Origin: Megaustenia siamemsis
Taxonomy: Eukaryota; Mollusca; Gastropoda; Stylommatophora; Ariophantidae
Assembly: GCA_032433765.1 (NCBI GenBank)
Contig: JAVIAB010000102.1
Location: 16,546,732-16,610,731, forward strand
Length of the DNA: 64,000 nt
Reading direction: 5' to 3'
Shown here: positions 1 through 11,662 of the stretch, one piece after another
Numbering within the stretch: position 1 is the first letter of the stretch
Layout of the letters: each line of letters begins with the position of its first letter
Position numbers and translations under genes: made by a program
The notes under the pieces: model-generated
The model's database searches: none
What the model saw: the letters and a program-made list of their open reading frames with translations, nothing else
What the model was told of the DNA's origin: nothing

Positions 1-261
1 TTCATTTTAACAATCTCCTAAATTATGAAAGTGCCATTTCATCTCAACAATCTCCTAAATTATGAAAGTGCCATTTCATTTTAACAATCACCTAAATTAT
101 GAAAGTGCCATTTCATTTTAACAATCACCTAAATTATGAAAGTGCCATTTCATTTTAACAATCACCTAAATTATGAAAGTGCCATTTCATTTTAACAATC
201 TCCTAAATTATGAAAGTGCCATTTCATCTTAACAATCTCCTAAATTATGAAAGTGCCATTT
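1..261. repeat. 37-bp minisatellite, 7 copies, cut by window start
   Basis: Seven head-to-tail copies of a 37-bp AT-rich unit with core 'aattatgaaagtgccat'. Copies differ at a few sites (aatctcc or aatcacc; attttaac, atctcaac or atcttaac). The array begins at base 1, so its true length is unknown. No coding capacity is visible. Confidence 0.95.
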
Positions 262-610
262 GGTCTAAGCTGCGTCTCCCTAACTGTTAAAGTCACAATC
301 GGGTGAATGCGGATAACGAAGATATTTAGAATAATATGACGAACTTCGCACCTTTCGTCTGCCAGGGCTGCTACAATATAATGGAGCAAGAGCGACGACA
401 TATGCGCTTCCGGGTCAACTAGCTGGACGGGTTCCTGCTCGTCGTCTTGTACGTGACGTCAGCAGCACTCAAGCCATACAATGAGAAAGTCAACTTCCGG
501 TATTCGTGCATCACGTGCATATCTGTCCCCCCTCACCCATTGTCATTCATCGCCTGACTGTCTCCCATCTCTAATTTCTTCCTTCCATTTCCCTTTCTCT
601 CTCTCTCTCT

Positions 611-644
<34 letters not shown>

Positions 645-828
645 CAGTCTCTGTATGTGTCTATCTTTCATTATCAATGTGCTTGCATACAAAATGTGCT
701 CGTGCGTTACATTGGCATTTCGGAAAGGAAAAAATAATTCAGATGCCGGCTTCGGTGACAATGACCTGTTCAGAGTCGACAGTGGCGTGTCACTGAAGCT
801 GATGTTGATTGGATCAACAGTACAGCCA
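262..828. other. Non-repetitive spacer with a CT/TA microsatellite
   Basis: Mostly single-copy sequence. A pyrimidine-rich stretch at about 595-645 changes from (TC)n to (TA)n. An open frame begins at 481 and runs into the 23-bp array, but its non-repeat part is low complexity and matches no family I know. I see no promoter or splice structure that would make it a gene. Confidence 0.6.
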
Positions 829-3029
829 CCATCACGGACAGAGTACAGCCACAATCACGGACAGAGTACAGCCACAATTACAGACAGGGTACAGCCACCA
901 TCACGGACAGAGTACAGCTACCATCACGGACAGACTACAACCATAATCACGGACAGACTACAACCACCATCACGGACAGACTACAACCACCATCACGGAC
1001 AGAGTACAGTCACCATCACGGACAGACTACAACCACCATCACGGACAGACTACAACCTCCATCACGGACAGACTACAACCACGATCACGGACAGAGTACA
1101 ACCACCATCACGGACAGACTACAGTCACCATCACGAACAGACTACAGCCACCATCACGGACAGACTACAGTCACCATCACGGACAGACTATAGCCACCAT
1201 CACGGACAGACTACAGCCACCATCACGGACAGACTACAACCACCATCACGGACAGATTACAACCACCATCACAGACAGACTACAACCACCATCACGGACA
1301 GACTACAGCCACCATCACGGACAGACTACAGCCACCATCACGGACAGACTACAACCACCATCACGGACAGACTACAGCCACCTTCACCGACAGACTACAG
1401 CCACCATCACGGACAGACTACAGCCACCATCACGGACAGACTACAGCCACCATCACCGACAGACTACAGCCACCATCACGGACAGACTACAGCCACCATC
1501 ACTGACAGACTACAGCCACCATCACCGACAGACTACAGCCACCATCACGGACAGACTACAGCCACCATCACCGACAGACTATAGCCACCATCACTGACAG
1601 ACTACAGCCACCATCACTGACAGACTACAGCCACCATCACTGGCAGACTACAGCCACCATCACGGACAGACTACAGCCACCTTCACCGACAGACTATAGC
1701 TACCATCACTGACAGACTATAGCCACCATCACTGACAGACTACAGCCACCATCACTGACAGACTACAGCCACCATCACGGACAGACTACAACCACCATCA
1801 CCGACAGACTATAGCTACCATCACTGACAGACTATAGCCACCATCACTGACAGACTACAGCCACCATCACTGACAGACTACAGCCACCATCACGGACAGA
1901 TTACAGCCACCATCACCGACAGACTACAGCCACCATCACGGACAGACTACAGCCACCATCACTGACAGACTACAGCCACCATCACTGACAGACTACAGCC
2001 ACCATCACGGACAGACTACAGCCACCATCACTGACAGACTACAGCCACCATCACTGACAGACTACAGCCACCATCACGGACAGACTACAGCCACCATCAC
2101 TGACAGATTACAGCCACCATCACCGACAGACTACAGCCACCATCACCGACAGACTACAGCCACCATCACCGACAGACTACAGCCACCATCACCGACAGAC
2201 TACAGCCACCATCACTGACAGACTACAGCCAGCAACACCGACAGACTACAGCCACCATCACTGACAGACTACAGCCACCATCACTGACAGACTACAGCCA
2301 CCATCACTGACAGACTACAGCCAGCAACACCGACAGACTACAGCCACCATCACTGACAGACTACAGCCACCATCACTGACAGACTACAGCCACCATCACT
2401 GACAGACTACAGCCACCATCACTGGCAGACTACAGCCACCATCACGGACAGACTACAGCCACCATCACCGACAGACTATAGCTACCATCACTGACAGACT
2501 ATAGCCACCATCACTGACAGACTACAGCCACCATCACTGACAGACTACAGCCACCATCACGGACAGACTACAGCCACCATCACCGACAGACTATAGCTAC
2601 CATCACTGACAGACTATAGCCACCATCACTGACAGACTACAGCCACCATCACTGACAGACTACAGCCACCATCACGGACAGATTACAGCCACCATCACCG
2701 ACAGACTACAGCCACCATCACGGACAGACTACAGCCACCATCACTGACATACTACAGCCACCATCACTGACAGACTACAGCCACCATCACGGACAGACTA
2801 CAGCCACCATCACTGACAGACTACAGCCACCATCACTGACAGACTACAGCCACCATCACTGACAGACTACAGCCACCATCACGGACAGACTACAGCCACC
2901 ATCACGGACAGACTACAGCCACCATCACGGACAGACTACAGCCAGCAACACCGACAGACTACAGCCAGCAACACCGACAGACTACAGCCAGCAACACCGA
3001 CAGACTACAGCCAGCAACACCGACAGAGT
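829..3029. repeat. 23-bp minisatellite, about 95 copies
   Basis: Unit of 23 bp with core 'acagactacagccaccatca' plus cgg, ctg or ccg. 23 is not a multiple of three, but the unit has no stop on the + strand, so an open frame cycles through all three phases and shows a 23-residue protein period. That explains the 367-codon frame at 481-1584. Substitutions (tggcag, agctacc) mark copies and show larger internal duplications. The last units switch to 'gccagcaacaccgac'. Confidence 0.97.
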
Positions 3030-3150
3030 ACTACCGACATTAGCTTTTCAAGCAGAACGCGGAGCCAGCACGAAAGTGACATATTGACTACAAAGTTCGA
3101 CAATCGATAGCTTCACAACATTCCTCTTTTTCACTTCCTGAACTGACAGG

Positions 3151-3570
3151 ATTCTGACCTATGGATGCGAATCATGGACAGTGGACAAACAATTGAAAAG
3201 ACGATTTGAGGCCACAGAGATGGGATTTCTCAGAAGAATGTTGTAAGTTCCCTGGACAGCTAAATAGACCAATGAGGAATTTCTCAAAGAGGCCAACACA
3301 AAATGGGAGCTCTTAAAAAACATCAGAAAGAAGCAATCAACATTTTTCGGGCACATCACGAGAAGAGGAAAGTTGGAATACTTGGTTACAACTGGCAAAA
3401 AAAAAGGAAATAGAAATCGCGGGCGACAAAGAGAGAAAATACTGGATAGCTTGGTGTCATGGCTTGGAAAACAGTCAACAACAGAACTGATACGATGCAA
3501 TGTAGATAGAAGATTGTGGAGGGACATGATCGCCTACGCTAACCGGTATGGCACATAATGATGATGATGT
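3151..3570 (+). mobile_element. LINE-A fragment, RT C-terminal end (copy 1)
   Basis: A decayed 3' end of a non-LTR retrotransposon. Translation begins LTYGCESWTVDKQ and continues with FLRRML, VPWTAK, NIRKKQSTFFGH, RGRQREK and WRDMIAYA, the usual order downstream of the RT palm in many animal LINEs. Two in-frame stops interrupt it. It ends in 'cacataatgatgatgatg', a short ATG-repeat tail seen in other copies here. It is 5' truncated, as is typical of LINE insertions. The clade cannot be assigned by eye. Confidence 0.85.
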
Positions 3571-3644
3571 TTTAGGATATTGCTCTCGATCGTTATGTTG
3601 GTGTGTTACAAACACATACGGCAATAGATGACAATTACTGTAAT

Positions 3645-4046
3645 CAATTAATACAATATTCAAATTTTACTTTCAACTTTACGATCACCTATAGCTATAA
3701 ATAAGAATTACAATATTCAAATCGTATTTTCAACTTTACAATCACCTATAGCTATAAATAACAATTACAATACTCAAATCTTACTTTCAACTTTACAGTC
3801 ACCTATAGCTATAAATAACAATTACAATTTTCAAATCTTACTTTCAACTTTACAGTCACCTATAGATAAAAATAACAATTACAATTTTCAAATCTTACTT
3901 TCAACTTTACAATCGCCTATAGCTATAAATAACAATTACAATATTCAAATCTTACTTTCAACTTTACAATCACCTATAGTTATAAATAACAATTACAATA
4001 TACAAATCTTACTTTCAACTTTACAATCGCCTATAGCTATAAGTAA
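3645..4046. repeat. 57-bp minisatellite, about 7 copies
   Basis: The marker 'tcaactttac' recurs at 3673, 3730, 3787, 3844, 3901, 3958 and 4015, exactly 57 bp apart. AT-rich with no open frame. The only divergence is scattered substitutions such as aatcacc, aatcgcc and cagtcacc. Confidence 0.95.
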
Positions 4047-4521
4047 CTACTACACAGAACTTCCTGTCACAAAAAGAAAACAAAAACCACTGTAGAAGAA
4101 ATGTCGATTCCCTCCATCAAATCGCTAGGGCACTTACGCTGTAGACTACCCAATCCAGATCAGTAATCCCTGTACTCCAACCAGACCCCGTCCATCCCTT
4201 ATCCTGGATGATTTAAGGCACCTGCTCTATCGATCCGTGTGTTAAGGGAGCTTATGTTTCCGACATACAGCCAGCCATTGTCTGTTCGGCACGCAAGCTT
4301 CGGTGTCACATTTATGACCCGGGCATTTGATTGCCATTTTTTTGTTGTTGCTTTGTTTTCTTTCTTTGTTTTGGTTTTGCTTTTAAAATTATAACTTTGT
4401 GCATGTGTGAGTGTGTGTTTCATGTGTGTGTGTGTTTTATATGTGCGGCAACATATATGGCCATTGATACGTAGCACAGCTGACAACATATTGCTCTGGA
4501 GTACTCAATTCTTGTTTTTCT
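4047..4521. other. Spacer with a GT-rich stretch
   Basis: Single-copy-looking DNA with a T-rich and then TGTG-rich segment at about 4330-4445. Short open frames here have no recognisable family features. I see nothing functional. Confidence 0.5.
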
Positions 4522-6002
4522 CTAGCACAGCCTATATTTTATTGTCTCTCATAGCCTACATTTTATTGTCTAGCACAGTCTATATTTTATTGTCTAGCAC
4601 AGTCTATATTTTATTGTCTAGCACAGCCTATATTTTATTGTCTAGCATAGCCTATATTTTATTGTCTAGCATAGCCTATATTTTATTGTTTAGCATAGCC
4701 TATATTTTATTGTCTAACACAGTCTATATTTTATTGTCTAGCACAGCCTATATTTTATTGTCTAGCACAGCCTACATTTTATTGTCTAGCACAGCCTAAA
4801 TTTTATTGTCTAACACAACCTATATTTTATTGTCTAGCACAGCCTATATTTTATTGTCTAACACAGTCTATATTTTATTGTCTAGCACAGACTATATTTT
4901 ATTGTCTAGCACAGCCTATATTTTATTGTCTAGCACAGCCTATATTTTATTGTCTAGCACAGCCTACATTTTATTGTCTAGCACAGCCTATATTTTATTG
5001 TCTAACACAGCCTATATTTTAATGTCTAGCACAGCCTATATTTCATTGTCTAGCACAGTCTATATTTTATTGTCTAGCACAGCCTATATTTTATTGTCTA
5101 ACACAGTCTATATTTTATTGTCTAGCACAGTCTATATTTTATTGTCTAGCACAGTCTATATTTTATTGTCTAACACAGCCTATATTTTATTGTCTAGCAC
5201 AGCCTATATTTTATTGTCTAGCACAGCCTATATTTTATTGTCTAGCACAGCCTATATTTTATTGTCTAGCACAGTCTATATTTTATTGTCTAACACAGTC
5301 TATATTGTATTGTCTAACACAGTCTATATTTTATTGTCTAGCACAGCCTATATTTTATTGTCTAGCACAGTCTATATTTTATTGTCTAACACAGCCTATA
5401 TTTTATTGTCTAGCACAGTCTATATTTTATTGTCTAGCACAGTCTATATTTTATTGTCTAGCACAGCCTATATTTTATTGTCTAACACAGTCTATATTTT
5501 ATTGTCTAGCACAGTCTATATTTTATTGTCTAGCACAGTCTATATTTTATTGTCTAACACAGCCTATATTTTATTGTCTAGCACAGCCTATATTTTATTG
5601 TCTAGCACAGCCTATATTTTATTGTCTAGCACAGTCTATATTTATTGTCTAACACAGTCTATATTTTATTGTCTAGCACAGTCTATATTTTATTGTCTAG
5701 CACAGTCTATATTTTATTGTCTAGCACAGTCTATATTTTATTGTCTAACACAGTCTATATTTTATTGTCTAACACAGTCTATATTTTATTGTCTAGCACA
5801 GCCTATATTTTATTGTCTAGCACAGTCTATATTTTATTGTCTAACACAGTCTATATTTTATTGTCTGGCACAGCCTACATTTTATTGTCTACCACAACCT
5901 ACATTTTATTGTCTACCACAACCTACATTTTATTGTCTACCACAACCTACATTTTATTGTCTACCACAACCTACATTTGTTTGTCTAGCACAGCCTACAT
6001 AT
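4522..6002. repeat. 24-bp minisatellite, about 61 copies
   Basis: Unit of 24 bp with core 'tattttattgtctagcacag', equal to 8 codons, so frames read as YILLSSTA repeats. A substitution to TAA near 4797 and loss of one T in the copy at about 5641 divide the array between different frames (4407-4799, 4806-6011, 5645-6073). The hydrophobic 'protein' is a by-product of the unit, not a membrane protein. The final copies drift to 'taccacaacctacatttta'. Confidence 0.97.
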
Positions 6003-6074
6003 TGTGCGTAAACATACCCTCTATATCTTCATCTCATTCTCTATCACTGACTATGCTACATGCTATTCTATAGC

Positions 6075-6506
6075 CGGTATGTTTTCACTATATTCTAACG
6101 AACAGCCTGTAAGTTTTCACTATATTCTAACGATAGCCTACATATGTTCACGGTACTCTAACGAACAACCTACATTATGTTCACGGTACTCTAACGAACA
6201 ACCTACATATGTTCAAGGTACTCTAACGAACAACCTACATTATGTTCACGGTACTCTAACGAACAACCTACATATGTTCACGGTACTCTAACGAACAACC
6301 TACATATGTTCACGGTACTCTAACGAACAACCTACATATGTTCACGGTACTCTAACGAACAACCTACATATGTTCACGGTACTCTAACGAACAACCTACA
6401 TATGTTCACGGTACTCTAACGAACAACCTACATTATGTTCACGGTACTCTAACGAACAACCTACATATGTTCACGGTACTCTAACGAACAACCTACATAT
6501 GTTCAC
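6075..6506. repeat. 32/33-bp minisatellite, about 13 copies
   Basis: Unit built on 'cggtactctaacgaacaacc' followed by tacatatgttca (32 bp) or tacattatgttca (33 bp). The one-base length polymorphism alternates along the array. The first two copies are diverged (ttcactatattctaacg). Confidence 0.93.
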
Positions 6507-6589
6507 TATATAGTACAGCACATCTTACTTGTTATTCTAAACACTGCCTACTATATCCAGATCATCACATATATTATGCTGAGTATTGC

Positions 6590-7795
6590 ATGTGTATCAT
6601 TCCGAATACATCTTGTATATCATTCTGATCACATCTTTTGTATATAATTCTGAGCACCTCTTGTATATTATTTTGAACGCATCTTATATACCATTCTGAA
6701 CACATCTTGTATATCATTCTGAAAACATCTTGTATACCATTCTGAACATATCTTGTATATCATTCTGAACACATCCTGTAAATAATTGTGAACACATCTT
6801 GTATATCATTCTGAACACATCTTGTATGTCATTCTGAACACATCCTGTATATCATTCTGAACACATCTTGTATATCATTCTGAACACATCTTGTATATCA
6901 TTCTGAACACATCTTGTATATCATTCTGAACACATCCTGTAAATAATTGTGAACACATCTTGTATATCATTCTGAACACATCTTGTATGTCATTCTGAAC
7001 ACATCCTGTATATAATTCTGAACACATCTTGTATATCATTCTGAACACATCTTGTATATCATTCTGAACACATCTTGTATATCATTGTGAACACATCCTG
7101 TAAATAATTGTGAACACATCTTGTATATCATTCTGAACACATCCTATATATTATTTTGAACACATCTTGTATATCATTCTGAACACATCTTGTATACCAT
7201 TCTGAACATATCTTGTATATCATTCTGAACACATCGTGTATATCATTCTGAACACATCTTGTATATTATTGTGAACATATCTTGTATATCATTCTGAAAA
7301 CATCTTGTATATTATTGTGAACACATCTTTTATTCATTCTGAACACATTTTGTATATCATTCTGAACACATCTTGTACATTATTGTGAACACATCTTATA
7401 TATCATTCTGAACACATCCTGTATATCATTCTGAACACATCTTGTACATTATTGTGAACACATCTTGTTTATCATTCTGGTCACATCCTGTATATCATTC
7501 TGAACACGTCATTTAAATAATTGTGAACACATCTTGTATATCATTCTGAACACATCTTGTATATCATTCTGACACATCCTGTAAATAATTGTGAACATAT
7601 ATTGTATATCATTCTGAACACATCTTGTATATCATTCTGAACACATCTTGTATATCATTCTGAACACATCCTGTAAATAATTGTGAACACATCTTGTATA
7701 TCATTCTGAACACATCTTGTATATCATTCTGAACACATCCTGTAAATAATTGTGAACATATCTTGCATATCATTCTCAAACATATATTGTACATT
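6590..7795. repeat. 23-bp minisatellite, about 52 copies
   Basis: Unit 'cacatcttgtatatcattct' plus gaa. Many copies carry variants such as 'cctgtaaataattgtgaa', which recur in clusters and suggest multi-unit duplications. Different in sequence from the 23-bp array at 829-3029. The short minus-strand open frames are by-products. Confidence 0.94.
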
Positions 7796-7861
7796 ATTGA
7801 GAGCCTACATATTCTAGAAAGTATTCTCAGTACAGCTTACATATTGCTCTTCATAGTTATT

Positions 7862-7960
7862 CTCCTACATCTTCTTTTGCCCCATTCAAGGTCTCCTTGA
7901 TGTCTGGGCCTTCTTCTTGGTCTGCCCCTGATAGATGCCCAGGTATCATGCTCTCTATTA
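7862..7960 (-). mobile_element. LINE-G fragment, GRPR-type tail
   Basis: Minus-strand translation gives SIRGRPRRRPRHQGDLEWGK, a basic RGRPR motif typical of the region near the C terminus of LINE ORF2 proteins. Its DNA aligns by eye with the minus strand at 35540-35670 (shared 'gggcagaccaagaag', later 'aaaatgtaggag' or 'agaagatgtaggag'). Small and decayed. Confidence 0.55.
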
Positions 7961-8066
7961 TTGTTCTTTCCAGCCAAGATTTTATATCATAATTGCGACA
8001 AGTTTTTACATTTTGTATTTAACTTAATGTCTTTGGATTTCTATCTACACATTTGTCTATTTGACA

Positions 8067-8425
8067 ATCATCATCATCATCATCAAGTACCAGGCCTGCT
8101 GGCGTAGGTGATCATGTCTCTCCACAACTTTCGATCACGACATTTATTTATCTTTTCTGTTGTTTACCTCCTGCCAAGCCATTCTCTTAAGCTGTCTGGT
8201 ATCTTTTCTCTTTGCTTCCCTCTATCTCTTCGTCCCTCAATTTCCCCAGTTGTTACAATATATTCCAGTTGTTCTCTTCTCATTACATGGCCAAAAGATG
8301 ATGATTGTTTCTTCCTAATATTGGAAATTAGCTCTCTTTTTGCTTTGGCCTCTTTCAGAACGTTGTCATTACTCTCCTTAGCTGTCCATGGTACTCTCAA
8401 CATTCTTCTGTAAAACCACATTTAT
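8067..8425 (-). mobile_element. LINE-C fragment (copy 1), RT C-terminal end
   Basis: Minus strand encodes MWFYRRMLRVPWTAKESND, then ISNIRKKQSSSFGHVMRR, EYIVTTGEIEGRRDRGK and LREWLGRR without a stop for 85 codons. This is the conserved segment after the RT domain of a LINE. The 3' end carries a CATCATCAT run (ATG/GAT tail in element orientation) at 8067-8084. 5' truncated. Close relatives lie at 54.2-56.2 and 61.6 kb. Confidence 0.85.
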
Positions 8426-8740
8426 GGTGATTCATGACTGTATACCGAAATTACGACTGTGGTTTTCTGTAGCCTTCCGTCGGTTTGTTTACGGTTGGCT
8501 TCGTTAGCCTTTGACTAAAAAGTCTCACCCACAAGGCAGTGGGGTTGTTTTACTTCAGGGTACCCTCCCTTAGCCTTTTACTCCCCCGAGCATACCTGCA
8601 AGGCAGCAGGGCAGCCGCAGGCTGTACTGTTTACTGCATACAGTAGCAGGTAAAATTACCCTACCTGACAAGCATATTTGACAATATTTATATGTAACAA
8701 TCTGTCTACGACTCCCACTTTATGTTTAGTACAGAAAACA
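8426..8740. other. Spacer with degenerate 'aaggcag' repeats
   Basis: Contains 'ttagcctttgactaa', 'cacaaggcagtgggg' and 'cctgcaaggcagcaggg', motifs that recur at about 12070-12115 and 44700-44760. Probably a decayed dispersed repeat of unknown class. No gene seen. Confidence 0.4.
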
Positions 8741-8741
<1 letters not shown>

Positions 8742-8793
<52 letters not shown>

Positions 8794-9215
8794 GTCTGTG
8801 TGTGTCTATGTAACCGATTCTCTCTGTCTATGTACCGAGTATGTCTATGTAACCGATTCCCTATGTCTATGTACCGAGTATGTCTATATAACCGTTTTCT
8901 CCTGTCTATGTACCGAGTATGTCTATGTAACCGATTCCCTCTGTCTATGCACCGAGTATGTCTATGTAACCGATTCCATCTGTCTATGTACCGAGTATGT
9001 CTATGTAACCGATTCTCTCTGTCTATATACCGAGTATGTCCAAATAACCGACTTCTCCTGTCTATGCACCGAGTATGTCTATGTAACCGATTCCCTCTGT
9101 TTATGTACCGAGTATGTGTATGTAACCGATTTCTTATGTCTAATATAACCGACTCCTTCTGTCTATGTACCGGGGATGTCTATGTAACCGATTCTTTCTG
9201 TCTATGTGCATGAAT
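8742..9215. repeat. (TC)n followed by a 39-bp minisatellite
   Basis: A (TC)n run at about 8744-8788 leads into roughly ten copies of a 39-bp unit with core 'tctatgtaaccgattccctc' and 'tctatgtaccgagta'. 39 bp is 13 codons, so frames read as CLCNRFPLSMYRV repeats. These frames begin inside the microsatellite and are not credible genes. Confidence 0.93.
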
Positions 9216-9257
9216 CTGAATTATGGTTTCTCTGTACATTATAATTGTAGTATATCA

Positions 9258-10300
9258 CAGTAAAACAGCCTGCACAAAAGTTTTAACATAAAACAGCCTG
9301 CACAAAAATTTTAACGTAAAACAGCCTGCACAAAAGTTGTAATATAAAACAGCTTGCACACAAGTCTTAACATAAAACAGCCTGCACAAAAGTTGTAATA
9401 TAAAACAGCCTGCACACAAGTCTTAACATAAAACAGCCTGCACAAAAGTTGTAATATAAAACAGCCTGCACAGAAGTTTTAACATAAAACAGGCTGCACA
9501 AAATTTGTAATATAAAACAGCCTGCACACACGTTTTAACATAAAACAGCCTGCACAAAAGTTGTAATATAAAACAGCCTGCACAAAAGTTGTAATATAAA
9601 ACAGCCTGCACAAAAGTTGTAATATAAAATAGGTTGCACAAAATTTGTAATATAAAACAGCCTGCACACACGTTTTAACATAAAACAGCCTGCACAAAAG
9701 TTGTAATATAAAACAGCCTGCACAAAAGTTGTAATATAAAACAGCCTGCACAAAAGTTGTAATATAAAATAGGTTGCACAAAAGTTCTAACATAAAACAG
9801 CCTGCACAAAAGTTGTAATATAAAACAGCCTGCACAAAAGTTGTAATATAAAAAAGTTTTAACATAAAACAGCCTGCACAAAAGTTGTAATATAAAACAG
9901 CCTGCACAAAAGCTGTAACATAAAACAGCCTGCACAAAAGTTGTAATATAAAACAGCCTGCACAAAAGTTGTAACATAAATGAGCCTGCACAAAAGCTAT
10001 AACATAAAACAGCCTGCACAAAAGCTATAACATAAAACAGCCTGCACAAAAGCTATAACATAAAACAGCCTGCACAAAAGCTATAACATAAAACAGCCTG
10101 CACAAAAGCTATAACATAAAACAGCCTGCACAAAAGCTATAACATAAAACAGCCTGCACAAAAGTTGTAACATAAAAGAGCCTGCACAAAAGCTATAACA
10201 TAAAACAGCCTGCACAAAAGCTATAACATAAAACAGCCTGCACAAAAGCTGTAACATAAAACAGCCTGCACAAAAGTTGTAACATAAAACAGCGTGCCTG
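9258..10300. repeat. 28-bp minisatellite, about 37 copies
   Basis: Unit core 'aaaacagcctgcacaaaagt' followed by tgtaatat, tataacat or tttaacat. The minus strand has no stop, giving overlapping cysteine/phenylalanine-rich frames (FCAGCFILQLLCRLFY). Units on the left mostly have gttgtaatat and those on the right gctataacat, so the array has two homogenised domains. Isolated unit-like pieces occur again at 11676-11690 and 11751-11770. Confidence 0.96.
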
Positions 10301-10549
10301 CATTATTTACAATACAATTCCTTGCATGTGTTTATATATAAAGGTGGCTATTTATTTATCTTCTCTTATTCTTCATCACATAACCCCACAGGGGTACCAC
10401 TGATTGAGACACGTGACCAAACGATTTCATTTTGTGTTCGTTCACAATAGTTCATAGATCATCATTTATTCCGAATGCTTGTTTTATTCTTTGTGATTTT
10501 TTTCTTATGTATATAATATATATTATAAATATGATGAGATCAATTGTAG
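10301..10549. other. Short AT-rich spacer
   Basis: Single-copy-looking sequence between the 28-bp array and LINE-A. It has a TA-rich stretch at 10508-10530. No feature recognised. Confidence 0.4.
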
Positions 10550-11662
10550 GCACACACAAAATGAATTCAACGATCACAACTTAAACAATTTACGATATGT
10601 GGATGACACAGTCTTAATAGCAGAGACAGAGAATGAGCTACAAGAAATGATAGACGTAATAGTAAAAGAAAGCAGCAAGAAAGGTCTCAGTCTGAATAGT
10701 AAGAAAACAAAAGTAATGGTTATATCAAAGAAACAATCATCACCATTATAGTAAAAATAAAAATAAAAAGTAAAGTACCCCCGTCACGCCAGGTGGCGTA
10801 TAGGGAATATGGTGTTAGTGACCATAAATTTTTACAGACCTTCGGCACATGATTTTTGGGGTAATGGGATCGGTATTACGTCCGAGCCTCTTTACTTTCC
10901 CAGAAAAAAAGTCCGGTACCCATTAAAGGCTGGGTGAACCTGGAAGCCGTCGGTTGGGATCGAACCCTACCTCTTGTCCTTTGTAGTCCAGTTCACTAAC
11001 CACTGAGCTATCGCGGCTCCTATCACCATCATGCAGCATAAGAATAAACAGGATAAATCTGAAACAAGTGCAACACGTCTAATAGTTGGGCACAATAATA
11101 ACATCAGATGGAAGATGCACCACAGAAATAAAAAGCAGAATAGCTCAGGCCAAAATAGCATTTCAGAAAATGAAAAACGTCTTATGCAACAAATCTATGT
11201 CAAACAAAGTGAGAAAGAAGAGTCCATTGGTGCTATATAGAACCAATTCTGACCTATGGAAGCGAATCATGGACAGTAGACAAACAAATGAAAAGACGAT
11301 TAGAGGCCACAAAGATGGGATTTCTCAGAAGAATGTTGAAAGTTCCCTGGACAGCTAAAAAGACCAATGAGAAAATTCTCAAAAAAGCAAACACAAAAAG
11401 GCAGCTCCTAAAAAACATCAGAAAGAAACAATCAACATCTTTCGGGCACATCATGAGAAGAGGAAAGTTGGCAAACTTGGTTACAACTGGCAAAATAAAA
11501 GGGAAAGCGAGATCGCAGACGACAAAGAGAGAAAATACTTAGGTTGGTGTCATTGCATGAAAACAGTCAACAACAGAAGTGATACGACGCACGGTGGATA
11601 GAAGATTATGGAAGGACATCATCGCCTACGCCAACCGGACAGGCACATAATGATGATGATAT
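10550..11662 (+). mobile_element. LINE-A (copy 2), longest RT remnant, split by a SINE
   Basis: Left part (10550-10749) encodes NLRYVDDTVLIAETENELQE and GLSLNSKKTKVMVIS. YVDD (10596-10607) is the RT catalytic box. Right part (11021-11662) encodes TSDGRCTTEIKSRIAQAKIA, FLRRMLKVPWTAKK, NIRKKQSTSFGHIMRR, VDRRLWKDIIAYA, ending at 'aggcacataatgatgatgat'. A SINE at 10750-11020 interrupts it. Stops and frameshifts make it a pseudogene. RT motifs upstream of YVDD are missing, so it is 5' truncated. Enough is present for a secure LINE call but not a clade. Confidence 0.92.
10750..11020 (-). mobile_element. tRNA-derived SINE-A (copy 1), inserted in LINE-A
   Basis: In element orientation the head reads 'gagccgcgatagctcagtgg' with a Pol III A box (TAGCTCAGTGG), then a B box 'ggttcgatccc'. 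A non-tRNA body follows ('ctgggaaagtaaag', 'cgtaataccgatc', 'ccctatacgcca', 'ggcgtgacgg') and a tail of TTTACT and T/A-rich repeats. Flanks carry an 11-bp target-site duplication: atcaccattat (10739-10749) and atcaccatcat (11022-11032), one mismatch. Full length is about 270 bp. Mobilisation would depend on a LINE. Confidence 0.92.

Noticed and set aside
829..3029. LINE origin for the 23-bp array
   Set aside because: No unit match found in the LINE fragments of this window, although LINE-A lies just downstream.
8722..9213. Secreted cysteine-rich protein with a leader
   Set aside because: The 'leader' is translation of a (TC)n microsatellite and the rest is the 39-bp array.
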